Counted from the stretch's first letter, positions 41,181-50,949 are shown. The stretch is DNA of 64,000 bases from Lachnospiraceae bacterium (GCA_022796795.1 JAAWJI010000003.1:91218-155217); one strand, 5' to 3'. Program-made: numbers and translations. The notes: generated from the letters alone by a model not told the origin.

Positions 41181-43093
41181 GATGTATTTCTACTCCTGTT
41201 TGTTTTCTTCTTGTGTATTTGCCGTAAGGGACTGGGTTTGCCGTTTCTCGGTTTCGGGGTATGGGATTTCGCAGCTTTTGCGCTTCCCTGCATTTCTCTG
41301 GGCGGCCGGATCAGGCACTTCTTGTCATACCCCACCAGATCCATACGCCCCGCCTTTTGCAGGGCTTCCCAAACCAGGCCATAGTTTTCTGGGTTCCGGT
41401 ATTGAATCAGGGCACGCTGCATGGCCTTTTCATGGGGAGATACGGGCACATAGACAGGCTCCATATTCCGGGGATCCAGACCCGTATTATACATGCAGGT
41501 GGAAAGGGTGGAGGGCGTGGGATAAAAATCCTGCACCTGCTCCGGCATATATCCCAGGTCTCTGCAGTACTCTGCCAGGCGGACTGCCTCTTTAAGCGTG
41601 GACCCCGGGTGGGAGGACATGAGATAGGGAACCAGATACTGCTTTTTTCCAAGCCTCCTGTTGGTATCCTCATAAGCCTTGCAGAAGGCGTCGTAGACCT
41701 GTCTCTTGGGCTTTCCCATACGGGTGAGTACCCCATCGGAAATGTGTTCCGGGGCCACTTTCAGTTGTCCGCTTACGTGGTAGGCGCACAGCTCCTCTAA
41801 AAATTCCGGCCGCTTTTCCGCCAAAAGATAGTCAAAGCGGATACCGGAGCGGATAAATACTTTCTTCACCTTGGGAATGCTTCGAAGCTTTTGCAAAAGC
41901 CGCCGGTAATCCTCATGGCTGGTATCCAGATTTTTACAGGGAGAGGGAAACAGGCACTGACGGTTTTTGCACACCCCGGCCTGCAGCTGTTTTTTACAGG
42001 AGGGATGACGGAAATTGGCTGTAGGACCTCCCACATCGTGAATATATCCCTTAAATTCCGGATCCTTGGTCATAGCTTCAGCTTCTTTTACCAGAGATTC
42101 ATGACTTCGCACCTGTACGATCCGCCCCTGGTGAAAGGTCAGGGCGCAAAAAGAACAGCCCCCAAAACAGCCCCGGCTGCTGACCAGGCTAAATTGTACC
42201 TCCCGGGTGGCCGGGATTCCTCCCTGGCTTTGGTAGGAGGGATGGGCCCTCCTGGCGTAGGGGAGATCATAGACCGCATCCATTTCTTCCGTGGACAGAG
42301 GCTTTGCCGGAGGATTCTGCACCACAAAGCAATGGGTGGAATAGGCCTCCACCAAACGCTTTCCCCCATAGGGATCGGAATTCTGGTACTGCTGCCAGAA
42401 GCTTTTGGCATAAGAGCTCTTTTCCCGGAGCAGTTCTTCATAATCCGGCAGACGAAGGGCGTCGTATATGGTTTCCCAATGCGGAGTCTTATAGACAGTG
42501 CCATCCACAAAGGTAATATCCCGGACTGCCAGGCCGCTGTCCAGGGCATCCGCAATCTCCACTATGGAGCGCTCTCCCATTCCATAGGAAATCAGGTCCG
42601 CCCCGGAATCCAGCAGAAGGGAACGCTTCAGGCTGTCGCTCCAGTAATCATAGTGGGCCAGTCTTCGCAAGCTGGCCTCAATGCCGCCCAGAATAATGGG
42701 CGTGTGTTTATAGCTGCGGCGGATCAGGTTGCAATAGCTGATGCAGGCCCGGTCCGGCCGTTTTCCCATCTGGCCTCCCGGAGAATAGGCGTCAATCTTC
42801 CGCCTTTTCTTGGATACGCTGTAGTGGTTCACCATGGAGTCCATGTTTCCGGCAGTAACCAAAAAGGCCAGCCTGGGTTCCCCCAAGGCCCGGATACTGG
42901 CAGGATCACGAAAATCCGGCTGTGCCAGGATTCCCACCCGATATCCATGGCTCTCCAGAACCCGGCTGATAATGGCATGTCCAAAGGAGGGGTGATCCAC
43001 ATAGGCGTCTCCCACCACATATACGAAATCCAGCTGTCCGATTCCTCTTTGCCGGCATTCTTCCAGACTCACCGGCAGAAATTCCCTATTCAT
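41177..43093 (-). CDS. YgiQ family radical SAM protein
   Basis: This 638-aa enzyme has the radical SAM cluster motif in SRGCFGGCSFCALTFHQG. The N-terminal domain (FVYVGDAYVDHPSFGHAI, B12-binding-like) and the C-terminal HPGSTLKEAVRLAEYC and VQDFYPTPSTLSTCMYN blocks are typical of the family. It is widely conserved; its reaction is not established. The C-terminus is strongly basic (KSHTPKPRNGKPSPLRQ), suggesting nucleic-acid contact. It overlaps the neighbours on both sides by four bases. Confidence 0.93.
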   Translation of the reverse strand: MNREFLPVSLEECRQRGIGQLDFVYVVGDAYVDHPSFGHAIISRVLESHGYRVGILAQPDFRDPASIRALGEPRLAFLVTAGNMDSMVNHYSVSKKRRKIDAYSPGGQMGKRPDRACISYCNLIRRSYKHTPIILGGIEASLRRLAHYDYWSDSLKRSLLLDSGADLISYGMGERSIVEIADALDSGLAVRDITFVDGTVYKTPHWETIYDALRLPDYEELLREKSSYAKSFWQQYQNSDPYGGKRLVEAYSTHCFVVQNPPAKPLSTEEMDAVYDLPYARRAHPSYQSQGGIPATREVQFSLVSSRGCFGGCSFCALTFHQGRIVQVRSHESLVKEAEAMTKDPEFKGYIHDVGGPTANFRHPSCKKQLQAGVCKNRQCLFPSPCKNLDTSHEDYRRLLQKLRSIPKVKKVFIRSGIRFDYLLAEKRPEFLEELCAYHVSGQLKVAPEHISDGVLTRMGKPKRQVYDAFCKAYEDTNRRLGKKQYLVPYLMSSHPGSTLKEAVRLAEYCRDLGYMPEQVQDFYPTPSTLSTCMYNTGLDPRNMEPVYVPVSPHEKAMQRALIQYRNPENYGLVWEALQKAGRMDLVGYDKKCLIRPPREMQGSAKAAKSHTPKPRNGKPSPLRQIHKKKTNRSRNTS

Positions 43094-43767
43094 AGGACCT
43101 CATTCCTCTTCTCATAGGTTCCGTCCAGCACCTGATCATAGGAGCGGATGTAGTAGTGAGCCATTTTCTGAATGATCTCTTTCCGGTCCAGAGAGAAGGT
43201 GTCTTCCACGGCGCATACTTTCATACCGGCCCGAAGCCCTGCCTCAATGCCGTTGGGAATATCCTCAAATACCAGACAGTCTTTGGGATGGGTTTCCAGC
43301 CTTTGAGCCACTGCCAGGTAAATGTCCGGGGCAGGCTTTCCGGCCCTCACCTCGCAGGCTGTCATAAAGCAGTCTATATATTGGTCAAGCCCCAGGGAAT
43401 CCACCACAGCCTGCAAAAGCTCCCGGCTGTTGCTGGTGCAGATTCCGGTCCGGATCCCTCTTCTGCGAAGCTCCTTTAAGAAATTTTTTGCCCCAGGCTT
43501 AAAGGGCACCTCAAGGGCGTATTTTTCCACAGCCATGGAAATCCAAACGCTTTTAATCTCCTCCAGGCTCTGAGGCACTTGAAAGGTTTCCTTAAAATAG
43601 ACGGCAGTCTCGGAAAAGCTCATGCCCTCAATTTTCTCGTGCAGATTCTCCGGCACCGTGAATCCTAGGGAACCTAAGTACTCCACGTCAATCTCCTGCC
43701 ACATCCACATGGAATCCACCAGAGTGCCGTCCAAATCAAATAAAACTGTTTTTACCTGTTCCAGCAT
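43090..43767 (-). CDS. HAD family phosphatase (beta-phosphoglucomutase-like)
   Basis: This 225-aa enzyme has the HAD motif 1 FDLDGTLVDSMW, motif 2 in TSNSRE, a Lys in RAGKPAPDIYL and motif 4 VFEDIPNGIEAGLRAGM. The cap lies between residues 17 and 85. It belongs to the HAD IA group (phosphoglycolate phosphatase or beta-phosphoglucomutase-like), substrate unknown. It is translationally coupled to the YgiQ gene by a four-base overlap. Confidence 0.92.
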   Translation of the reverse strand: MLEQVKTVLFDLDGTLVDSMWMWQEIDVEYLGSLGFTVPENLHEKIEGMSFSETAVYFKETFQVPQSLEEIKSVWISMAVEKYALEVPFKPGAKNFLKELRRRGIRTGICTSNSRELLQAVVDSLGLDQYIDCFMTACEVRAGKPAPDIYLAVAQRLETHPKDCLVFEDIPNGIEAGLRAGMKVCAVEDTFSLDRKEIIQKMAHYYIRSYDQVLDGTYEKRNEVL

Positions 43768-43768
43768 A

Positions 43769-44530
43769 TCATAACTCCTTCAGCCATTGCAGCTCTTCTT
43801 GTGTAAGGGGGCGGTATTCTCCCGGCTTTAGTTTCGGATCCAAAAGGAGGGGCCCCATGGACAGTCGTTTCAAATAGACTACCGGGCAGCCCACAGCCTC
43901 CATCATGCGTTTTACCTGGTGGAAACGACCCTCCCGGAGGGTAAGCCGGATCCTGGTTACAGAAGTCCCTTTCTGGATTTCCTCCAAAGCATGGAGAACC
44001 TCAGCCGGAGCCCGGGAGAGATCCTCGGGAAGGATGGTAAGCTTTGCCGGAAGTGTGAGACGCTCATCTCCGATGTCAATACCCTGCTGAAATCTCTCTG
44101 CATGTTCCTCCGTTACCTGCCCCTTCACCAGGGCCTCATAGACCTTGTCCACATGCTTTTTGGGTGAGAGGAGCCGGTGAGCCAGGGGCCCGTCGTTGGT
44201 GATCAGGAGCAGTCCCTCCGTATCCTTGTCCAGGCGTCCCACCGGAAACAGATCCTTTCGCTTCTTCTCCTGAATCAAATCCAAAACTGTCCGGTCCCTG
44301 GAATCCTCCGTGGCCGAAACCACCCCGGCAGGCTTATGAAGCATATAGTATTCAAAAGCCGTATAGGACACAGGCTTTCCCTGGTAGCTCACCTGCTGCT
44401 CCTCTGAAACCTGGGTTTCCGGCCTTTTGCAGACCTTGCCGTCCACCAGGGCCATTCCCTTTCGGATTCCGTTCTTGATCTCTGAGCGGGTGCCCAGGCC
44501 CATATCACACAAAAATTTATCCAGACGCAT
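43769..44530 (-). CDS. RsuA/RluB-type 16S/23S rRNA pseudouridine synthase
   Basis: This 253-aa enzyme has an S4 domain at the N-terminus (MRLDKFLCDMGLGTRSEI) and a catalytic domain with Asp in PVGRLDKDTEGLLLITNDG. ReGRFHQVKRMMEAVG (residues about 200-215) is the family's RNA-binding block. It modifies a uridine in ribosomal RNA; the site cannot be assigned. The gene overlaps the upstream methyltransferase gene by 14 bases. Confidence 0.94.
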   Translation of the reverse strand: MRLDKFLCDMGLGTRSEIKNGIRKGMALVDGKVCKRPETQVSEEQQVSYQGKPVSYTAFEYYMLHKPAGVVSATEDSRDRTVLDLIQEKKRKDLFPVGRLDKDTEGLLLITNDGPLAHRLLSPKKHVDKVYEALVKGQVTEEHAERFQQGIDIGDERLTLPAKLTILPEDLSRAPAEVLHALEEIQKGTSVTRIRLTLREGRFHQVKRMMEAVGCPVVYLKRLSMGPLLLDPKLKPGEYRPLTQEELQWLKEL

Positions 44531-46133
44531 TGGATTCCTCTCCTGTTCCCACGCCGACTCCCTGCCATCGCCATCCAGGGTAATATTTATTTCGAAACGC
44601 TCCCTTTACAAGCTTGGCCCAGCCCAGGGAAAAGCCGTCCACGCAGACCAGATACCAGCCGTCCGGCAGGTCTTCTTCCAGCTGCGGAGATTCCCCCCGC
44701 AGATAGCGGAAAACCAGGGGATCCGAGGCTGTAAGAGCAAGCCTTCCCGGCCAGTCCTTCTCTTTCAATGCCATAGCCAGGGCCTGGCTTGGCTCAAAGC
44801 GTTTCTTTGCCAGGTCTCCCAGATAGCAGCCTGTGCGCAGCATCCGAAGCCCCCCGAGACCAGGCAGCTCCCGGGGCAGAGCATAGAGCTGTTCTCCCTG
44901 CAGCTTCAGCACATAAGGACATTTTGAGGTATCCGGGCCTTGTCCCAACGGGCTTTGGCCAGAAAGGCCATTGGGAGACAGGTCAAGCCCCGCAAAAGGA
45001 CAGCTCTCATCAAGCAGGGACAGAAATTCTTCCAGAGGCTCCAGGGATATAAGCTCCCTGCAAATCTGCCTCCTGGAATCCTGTCCTTTCTCCCATGCTT
45101 TTCCCTGTCTGCCCTTTTTCGGAAATTTGCCCCTCTTTTCTGCTGTATCTTTTTTCGTTTCCAGGGATATTCGAGACTGGAAAAAATCCTCCCCTGTCTC
45201 CTTGCCCTTCTTTTTCAGGAGCGCCAGGAAATGCCCTTCCCCCTTTACCCGGTGAGGATACAGGCGGAAGCAATTCTGAAGCTCCTCCCTTCCCCCAGGA
45301 ATCAGCTCCGGCCTTCCCGGGCAGAAGCCGTTCTCCCAAAATGCTTTGGTAAGCTCCGGCTCCGGAAGAATCACAGAGAAATCCGGTTCTGCCTCCAGGA
45401 GAGCCTGGATACTGCCCTCATTTTCCAGGGGATGAAAGGTACAGGTGGAGTAGAGAAGCAGGCCTCCGGGACGCAGCATTCGGGCAGCCGCTTCCAGGAT
45501 TTCCCGCTGCAAAGGAGCATAAAACTTTGGCCCCCTCTCCTCCCAGCTTTTCCTCATAGAGGGATCTTTCCGAAACATGCCCTCTCCAGAGCAGGGGGCG
45601 TCCACCAGAATTTTATCAAAATACTCCGGAAAATATTCTGCCAGCCTGGCCGGCGTCTCGCTGGTTACGCAGATGTTGGGCAGCCCCAAAAGCTCCAGAT
45701 TCTTCAAAAGTCCCCGGGCCCGGGAGCTGCTGATATCGTTGGCTACTAAAACCCCAGTTCCCTGAAGCCGGGCTCCAAGCTCCGTGGCCTTTCCTCCAGG
45801 AGCCGCACACAGGTCCAGAACCCGGTCCCCCGGGCGCACCGGCAGGGTCTGGGCCGGCGTCATGGCGCTGGGCTCCTGCAGATAATAAAGCCCTGCCCCA
45901 TAGTAGGGATGGCGGGAGGCAGCCGCTTGCCGGGGGATATAATAGCCGTTGGGAATCCAGGGAATCTGCGCACAGGGAAACGGAGAAATCCTCTCAAATT
46001 CCTCCGCTTCCAACTTTGCCGTATTTACACGGAGCCCCCGGTAAGAGGGGAGCTCCAGACATTTTTCATAGGCCTCATAGTCTGTCCCCAAAAGGACCTT
46101 CATCATATTCACATACTGCACTGGCAGTTCCAT
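44517..46133 (-). CDS. RsmF/NSUN-type rRNA m5C methyltransferase
   Basis: This 538-aa enzyme methylates cytosine in rRNA from S-adenosylmethionine. The SAM site is LDLCAAPGGKATELG with LVANDIS. The two catalytic cysteines are in VDAPCSGEGMF and LLYSTCTFHPLENEG. The C-terminal about 200 residues include the RsmF-type RNA-binding domain, preceded by a long basic insert (KRGKFPKKGRQGKAWEKG) not found in compact relatives. RsmF of E. coli modifies C1407 of 16S rRNA; the target here is not known. Confidence 0.92.
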   Translation of the reverse strand: MELPVQYVNMMKVLLGTDYEAYEKCLELPSYRGLRVNTAKLEAEEFERISPFPCAQIPWIPNGYYIPRQAAASRHPYYGAGLYYLQEPSAMTPAQTLPVRPGDRVLDLCAAPGGKATELGARLQGTGVLVANDISSSRARGLLKNLELLGLPNICVTSETPARLAEYFPEYFDKILVDAPCSGEGMFRKDPSMRKSWEERGPKFYAPLQREILEAAARMLRPGGLLLYSTCTFHPLENEGSIQALLEAEPDFSVILPEPELTKAFWENGFCPGRPELIPGGREELQNCFRLYPHRVKGEGHFLALLKKKGKETGEDFFQSRISLETKKDTAEKRGKFPKKGRQGKAWEKGQDSRRQICRELISLEPLEEFLSLLDESCPFAGLDLSPNGLSGQSPLGQGPDTSKCPYVLKLQGEQLYALPRELPGLGGLRMLRTGCYLGDLAKKRFEPSQALAMALKEKDWPGRLALTASDPLVFRYLRGESPQLEEDLPDGWYLVCVDGFSLGWAKLVKGAFRNKYYPGWRWQGVGVGTGEESNASG

Positions 46134-46162
46134 AGGTAATTCTCTCCCTCATGCAGGCTTTG

Positions 46163-46984
46163 TCAGTATTCGTCCGTTCCGGTATAAATATCCTGGGCGC
46201 GATAGCCCTCTGCAATAATGTCCAGCTGCTTGTGAAAACGCTCCAGCTGTTCAATATCGTTCATAGCATAGATTCGGTAAAACTCGTCCTGAATTTTCTC
46301 AATTTCCCGCTTATTGGCCACACGGTACAGATTCTGAATATTGTTCAGAATATCGGATACAATATTAGCCCGGTTCCGCAGAGAAATCTGGGCATCCATA
46401 ATCTCGCTGCGCACCGTGGACATCTCGTTGTCCAGCATGATAATGGCGTCTGCGGCATTCAAAAGACGTTCTTTAATATGATCTGGAATGTTCCGCTTAT
46501 ACTTATACTGCAGAGAGTGCTCCACGGTTGCCCAGAAATTCATGGCCATGGTGCGGATCTGCACTTCCATATGTAGCCTCTTGGGTCCGTCCAGGGTGTA
46601 TACCGTATAATAGATAATCATATGATAGCTGCGGTAGCCGGATTTTTTCATTTCACGAATATAATCCCGCTCCTGCAGGACCTCCATATCGTTCCGGTTG
46701 TGAATGATCTCCACCACCTTGTCGATATCCTCCACAAACTGGCAGATAATGCGGATTCCGGCCAGATCCCGCATGCGGATCTCCAGATCCTCCAAAGAGA
46801 TCTTTTTCTTCTGGCATTTGTCCAGGATGCTGGAAATGGTCTTTACCCGTCCCTCCACTTGCTCAATAGGACAGTACAGTCCCCGGTTCCGGTGCTCCTT
46901 GACCAGATTCTCAAGCTTGGTAGTGACCTCTTTTACGGCCAGCTCGTAAGGATTTAAAATCTCTCTCCATAATTGTATTTCCAT
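46163..46984 (-). CDS. Small alarmone synthetase (RelQ/YjbM-like GTP pyrophosphokinase)
   Basis: This 273-aa single-domain (p)ppGpp synthetase lacks the hydrolase and regulatory domains of Rel. Key blocks are GIRIICQFVEDIDKVVEII, the ATP/GTP site KKSGYRSYHMIIYY, and MEVQIRTMAMNFWATVEHSL (ExQxRT). A helical tail of about 80 residues is longer than in RelQ of Bacillus. It should raise alarmone levels under its own transcriptional control. It precedes the M23 peptidase gene's 3' side with a 129-base gap between. Confidence 0.92.
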   Translation of the reverse strand: MEIQLWREILNPYELAVKEVTTKLENLVKEHRNRGLYCPIEQVEGRVKTISSILDKCQKKKISLEDLEIRMRDLAGIRIICQFVEDIDKVVEIIHNRNDMEVLQERDYIREMKKSGYRSYHMIIYYTVYTLDGPKRLHMEVQIRTMAMNFWATVEHSLQYKYKRNIPDHIKERLLNAADAIIMLDNEMSTVRSEIMDAQISLRNRANIVSDILNNIQNLYRVANKREIEKIQDEFYRIYAMNDIEQLERFHKQLDIIAEGYRAQDIYTGTDEY

Positions 46985-47113
46985 AAATATCCTTCTCCTT
47001 TTAAGGGCAAGCCCGATGTCTTATCTTCTGTCCTTCCTACTTACTGCCCCGCTGGGCGAAGTACTCCATTATCAGTTCCGTAGCTGCACGGATACTATTA
47101 GTATATCACAACT

Positions 47114-47779
47114 TTACTCATACGCATAGCTTAATTTACGGTCCTCCAGATATCGAAGAAACCAATAGGGATTTACGGCGATCTCCGGGATCTGGTCTGT
47201 ACGCAGGTAGATGCCTACATGGAGATGGACGGCAAATTTTCCCCGTGTTCCCTCCGTCCCGTATCCGGTATCCCCCATGAGTCCCAGAAGCTCCCCGGCC
47301 TTCACCACATCCCCGATCTGAAAATCCTTTGCATAGGAATCCAGATGGGCATAGTAAAAGTATACGTCGTGGGGGCTGCGGATGCCAATGCGATAACCGC
47401 CCTTTTCCAGCCAGCCGATATTTTCCACTACGCCGTCCGTCATGCTGAGCACAGGATAAAACCCGGCCACATTGGTATCCGGCATCAGATCCGTCCCCTC
47501 ATGTCCGTAGCTTCCGCCGTAGCTGCGCTCAAACATCCAGCTGTCCTCAAACTGAATCTGAAGCCTGGGATTTTCCGTGGACAGAGGAACCGGAAAATAG
47601 GTAAGATCCTTCCAGATATTTTCATATAGGGTAAAATACTCCCGCGCCTGTTCCAGGTCAGAGCTTTGCATCTGTGGGCTGGCAAGGTTCTCCTGAAGCC
47701 ACGCCAGTTCCCAGTGAATAGAGAGTCCCAGGAATAACAGCAGCAGGATCGCTGCAGCCAGAGAATTTTTCTGTCTCAT
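47114..47779 (-). CDS. M23 family metallopeptidase (LytM type), membrane-anchored
   Basis: This 221-aa exported protein has an N-terminal membrane segment (residues 7-24) and an M23 domain. Zinc ligands are visible as the His and Asp of YGHEGTDLMP and the HLH of KFAVHLHVGIYLRTD; the catalytic His is in YYAHLDSY. All catalytic residues are present, so it should cut cell-wall peptides, possibly in growth or sporulation. The start lacks a strong ribosome binding site. The pepD gene lies 136 bases upstream; that gap holds nothing recognisable. Confidence 0.9.
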   Translation of the reverse strand: MRQKNSLAAAILLLLFLGLSIHWELAWLQENLASPQMQSSDLEQAREYFTLYENIWKDLTYFPVPLSTENPRLQIQFEDSWMFERSYGGSYGHEGTDLMPDTNVAGFYPVLSMTDGVVENIGWLEKGGYRIGIRSPHDVYFYYAHLDSYAKDFQIGDVVKAGELLGLMGDTGYGTEGTRGKFAVHLHVGIYLRTDQIPEIAVNPYWFLRYLEDRKLSYAYE

Positions 47780-47915
47780 ACAGACTATTCTATGATAGGA
47801 GTTTCCAAATTATTCCAATTAAAAGGGTCGCGGGCTGAACGGATGTTGTTTTCTCTCAAAAGCAGCCATACCGCAGACGACAGGAAAATCCAGGCGTAAA
47901 TTTTGCTGCCAAAGC

Positions 47916-49358
47916 TTACAACTGCTCCAGCACAGCCAGCAAAAACTCCCACACCCGCTTCACAGAGGAAATGCTTAAGCGCTCCTTGCCGGAATGGATA
48001 TCCTGCATGGAGGGGCCAATGGAAACGCACTCCAGCCCTTCTATGCGGCTGCAGAAAATACCGCACTCCAAGCCTGCGTGAATAGCCTCTACGGTGGGTT
48101 CTTTTTTGTACAGGCTTTTATATTGGTCCTTCATGACCTGGAGAAGCTTGGAATCCTTCTGAAATTCCCAGCCCGGATATACGCCCTGTGTTTCATATTC
48201 TCCCCCGAAGAATTCCAGGAGCAGACGCACCTGATCGCTTACATATTCTTTTTGGGAATCTATGGAGCTTCGAACCGAGTGATACACCTGGAACTGTTCT
48301 TCCGTAAGCCGGATTACCCCCAGGTTGGAAGATGTTTCCACCAGTCCGGGAATTTCCATGCTGTACCGGTCTACACCAGAGGGAATCATTTGCAGTAAAA
48401 AGAGCACAAGGGCCAGGGACCGGGGATCCAGCACCTTCCCCTCATAGGAATCCCCTTTCTCCAGGGAGATGCGCACCTGGGGATCGCTTGCCCGAAATTC
48501 ATGGCGAAAATCCTCTTCACAGGAGGAAACCTCCTGGCACAGCATTTCCGCTTCCCCGGGATCCACGGCAATTTTTACAGAGGCCTGGTTGGGAATGGCG
48601 TTTTCCACCCGGCCACCCTCCATGGAGACTACAGTAAAGGAAAAGTACCGGTCCAGCCGTCCCAAAAGACGTCCCAGAAGCTTAATGGCATTGCCCCGCT
48701 GTTTCTGGATTTCCACGCCGGAGTGGCCGCCTTGGAGTCCTTCCACCGTCAGGGTAACCAAGGTTCCCTGTCCGGGAATCCAGCCTACGGGCAGGGTTCC
48801 AATGCCGGTCAGACCCCCGGCGCAGCCAACGGTAAAAATGCCTTCCTCCTCAGAATCCAAGTTAATCATGCGGGTTCCCTTTAGGACAGAAGCATCCAGA
48901 GCGTCCGCGCCCAAAAGTCCGGTCTCCTCATCCACGGTAAACACACATTCCAGGGATGGATGGGCGTAATCATTGTCCAGCAGGGCCAGCATATAGGCCA
49001 CCGCAATGCCGTCGTCTCCGCCCAGGGTGGTGCCGTTGGCATGGACCCAGTCTCCATCCACTCCCAGAAGCAGCCCCTGGGTTTTCAGATCCCTGGTATT
49101 TCCCGGAAGCTGTTCCAATACCATATCCAGATGTCCCTGGAGAATCACCGTATCGGCCTTTTCATAGCCGGGAGCCGCCGGTTTTTGAATGACCACATTT
49201 CCCATTTCATCCTGTATGCAGGAAAGCCCCCGCTTCCTGGCAAACTCCTGGCAGTAATCGCTTAAGGCCTGGGTATGGCCGGAGCCGTGGGGAATCCCGC
49301 AGATTTCCTCAAAAAACATAAAAACGGATTTCGGTTCCAGATTTTCTAAATATCTCAT
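47916..49358 (-). CDS. pepD: Aminoacyl-histidine dipeptidase (M20C)
   Basis: This 480-aa cytosolic zinc enzyme cleaves dipeptides such as Xaa-His. Typical motifs are ILQGHLDMV with the first metal His and Asp, TTLGGDDGIAVAYMLALLD, and the catalytic VDEETGLLGADALD. The C-terminal AIHAGLECGIFCSRIEGL carries the last His and Glu. The length is normal. The start has AACAGGAGG upstream. It is divergent from ylbJ with only 30 bases between them. Confidence 0.95.
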   Translation of the reverse strand: MRYLENLEPKSVFMFFEEICGIPHGSGHTQALSDYCQEFARKRGLSCIQDEMGNVVIQKPAAPGYEKADTVILQGHLDMVLEQLPGNTRDLKTQGLLLGVDGDWVHANGTTLGGDDGIAVAYMLALLDNDYAHPSLECVFTVDEETGLLGADALDASVLKGTRMINLDSEEEGIFTVGCAGGLTGIGTLPVGWIPGQGTLVTLTVEGLQGGHSGVEIQKQRGNAIKLLGRLLGRLDRYFSFTVVSMEGGRVENAIPNQASVKIAVDPGEAEMLCQEVSSCEEDFRHEFRASDPQVRISLEKGDSYEGKVLDPRSLALVLFLLQMIPSGVDRYSMEIPGLVETSSNLGVIRLTEEQFQVYHSVRSSIDSQKEYVSDQVRLLLEFFGGEYETQGVYPGWEFQKDSKLLQVMKDQYKSLYKKEPTVEAIHAGLECGIFCSRIEGLECVSIGPSMQDIHSGKERLSISSVKRVWEFLLAVLEQL

Positions 49359-49388
49359 ATTTGTCCTCCTGTTTCATATATATAGACC

Positions 49389-50342
49389 ATGAAGAAAAAA
49401 ATGCTTGCTGTCTGTATAATTTTACTTCTGCTGGGCTTTCTGCTGCTGAATCCTGCAGAGGCCCTGAAGGGCTCCCGGGCTGGACTGCTGCTGTGGGCAA
49501 ATTCCGTACTTCCGGTGCTGCTTCCCTTTTTTATCCTGTCCCGGCTGCTCATATCCCTGGAGGGAATCACGCCCCTGACCCGGCTCTTAAGTCCCGTTAC
49601 AAGAAGGCTTTGGGGACTTTCCCCTATGGGAGCCTACGGACTTTTGCTGGGGTTTCTCTGCGGGTATCCTATGGGAGCCAAGGTAGCCGCGGATCTGGTC
49701 CGGGAACAGAAAATCACGTCCCAGGAAGGGGAATACCTGCTCTTATTCTGCAATAATGTAAGCCCTGCCTTTCTGCTGGGCTTCTGCATGAACGAACACC
49801 TGAAAGCGCCGGAACTCATCCCCATGACCCTGGGAATTGTCTACGGCCTGCCCCTGGCGCTGGCTGTATTCTGGCACCGCGGCCGCCGGTTTGTCCCAGT
49901 TACAGAGGGCGGATTTCCAAAAGCCACACAAAAACAGGCATCTGGATTTCAAATCAGCTTTAAAATCGTGGACGCCTGTATTATGGACGGACTGGAAAGC
50001 ATCTTAAAGCTTGGATGCTATATCCTTTTATTCTCCATCATGGCCAGATTTGCCGCACTGCTTCCCTGGAAAAATCCGCTGTACTGCGGTTTGGCCATTG
50101 GAATCCTTGAGATTACAAACGGAATTGCTGCCGTAAGCCCCCTGCCTCTTCCCCTTTCGATCCGCTATGCAGCGGTTCTTGGTTTCCTGGTCTTTGGGGG
50201 CGGCTCCGGCATTGCCCAGACCTACAGTATGCTGTCAGGAAGTGGACTTTCCATCAAAAACTATGTGAAAGCCAAGGTTGTGACCACAGCCCTTGCCGTG
50301 CTGCTGGCCGCTCTCCTCTTATGCCGCAGCAATCTTGTGTAA
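49389..50342 (+). CDS. ylbJ: YlbJ-like sporulation integral membrane protein
   Basis: This 317-aa membrane protein has about eight hydrophobic segments and the nucleoside-recognition-like (Gate) repeats: GYPMGAKVAADLVREQKI in the first half, FCNNVSPAFLLGFC, and GILEITNGIAAVSPLP in the second. In Bacillus YlbJ is made in the mother cell and is needed for spore coat or cortex formation. The start ATG lacks a ribosome binding site; TATATA lies only a few bases upstream, which may mean leaderless translation or a different true start. The opposing gene's start is 30 bases away. Confidence 0.85.
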   Translation: MKKKMLAVCIILLLLGFLLLNPAEALKGSRAGLLLWANSVLPVLLPFFILSRLLISLEGITPLTRLLSPVTRRLWGLSPMGAYGLLLGFLCGYPMGAKVAADLVREQKITSQEGEYLLLFCNNVSPAFLLGFCMNEHLKAPELIPMTLGIVYGLPLALAVFWHRGRRFVPVTEGGFPKATQKQASGFQISFKIVDACIMDGLESILKLGCYILLFSIMARFAALLPWKNPLYCGLAIGILEITNGIAAVSPLPLPLSIRYAAVLGFLVFGGGSGIAQTYSMLSGSGLSIKNYVKAKVVTTALAVLLAALLLCRSNLV

Positions 50343-50368
50343 GCGCCCGCTGTAGATTTGTTTCAGGC

Positions 50369-50941
50369 CTAACCTTCCCTCGAAGCCAGATCCTCTCCGT
50401 TCAGGGTGGGCGCCAGTTCGCTGCGGTTGGTGCTGACAATATCATAACAGTTCTGCAGGGAAGCCATGAGGGATTCATACTTGGACGCATAGGTGTTGAT
50501 GGCATTCTGTATAATAGACTGAAGATTTCCCAACATATCGTCCGTGTACTGCATGGCTCCCATACGGATATTGTTGGCGTCGATGGTGGCGTTGTCCACG
50601 ATCTGCTGGGCCTGCTGGGCCGCAGCCTCCACCACTTCATTGGCCTGGATATAGGCCTGCTGCATGATCTCATGTTCGTTGATCAATTCGGTCGTATGTA
50701 TACTGGCCTCCTTGATCATGGTATTTGCCTTTGCCTGAGCGTCCGCCAAAATGGCGTCCTTATTGGCCAGAATCTTCTGGTAACGGCGGATCTCCTCCGG
50801 AGTCTTCATCCGAAGCTCCCGAAGCAGCTCCTCAATCTCCTCCTTATTTACAATAATGTTGGCCTTGGACAAGGTCTGCGGCTTACAGCTGTCGATGTAT
50901 TCCTCGATTTCCTCTATAATCTGTTCTATTCTACTGCTCAT
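50369..50941 (-). CDS. Coiled-coil protein (DivIVA/ATP synthase b-like)
   Basis: This 190-aa soluble protein is almost wholly helical, with heptads from about residue 30 to 150 (EEIRRYQKILANKDAIL, AQAKANTMIKEASIHTTEL, ANEVVEAAAQQAQQIVDNA). It resembles proteins annotated in Clostridia as ATPase or V-ATPase subunit-like next to coaD; no enzymatic motif is visible. A scaffold role is possible. It follows coaD by 8 bases and is the last gene of the operon. Confidence 0.75.
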   Translation of the reverse strand: MSSRIEQIIEEIEEYIDSCKPQTLSKANIIVNKEEIEELLRELRMKTPEEIRRYQKILANKDAILADAQAKANTMIKEASIHTTELINEHEIMQQAYIQANEVVEAAAQQAQQIVDNATIDANNIRMGAMQYTDDMLGNLQSIIQNAINTYASKYESLMASLQNCYDIVSTNRSELAPTLNGEDLASREG

Positions 50942-50949
50942 AATTGCTC

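Noticed and set aside
41891..43117. 408-codon plus-strand frame opposite the YgiQ gene
   Set aside because: It is antisense to a strongly conserved radical SAM gene and has no support of its own.
47785..48066. 93-codon minus-strand frame overlapping the 3' end of pepD
   Set aside because: It mainly overlaps pepD in another frame, has no good start site and matches nothing.
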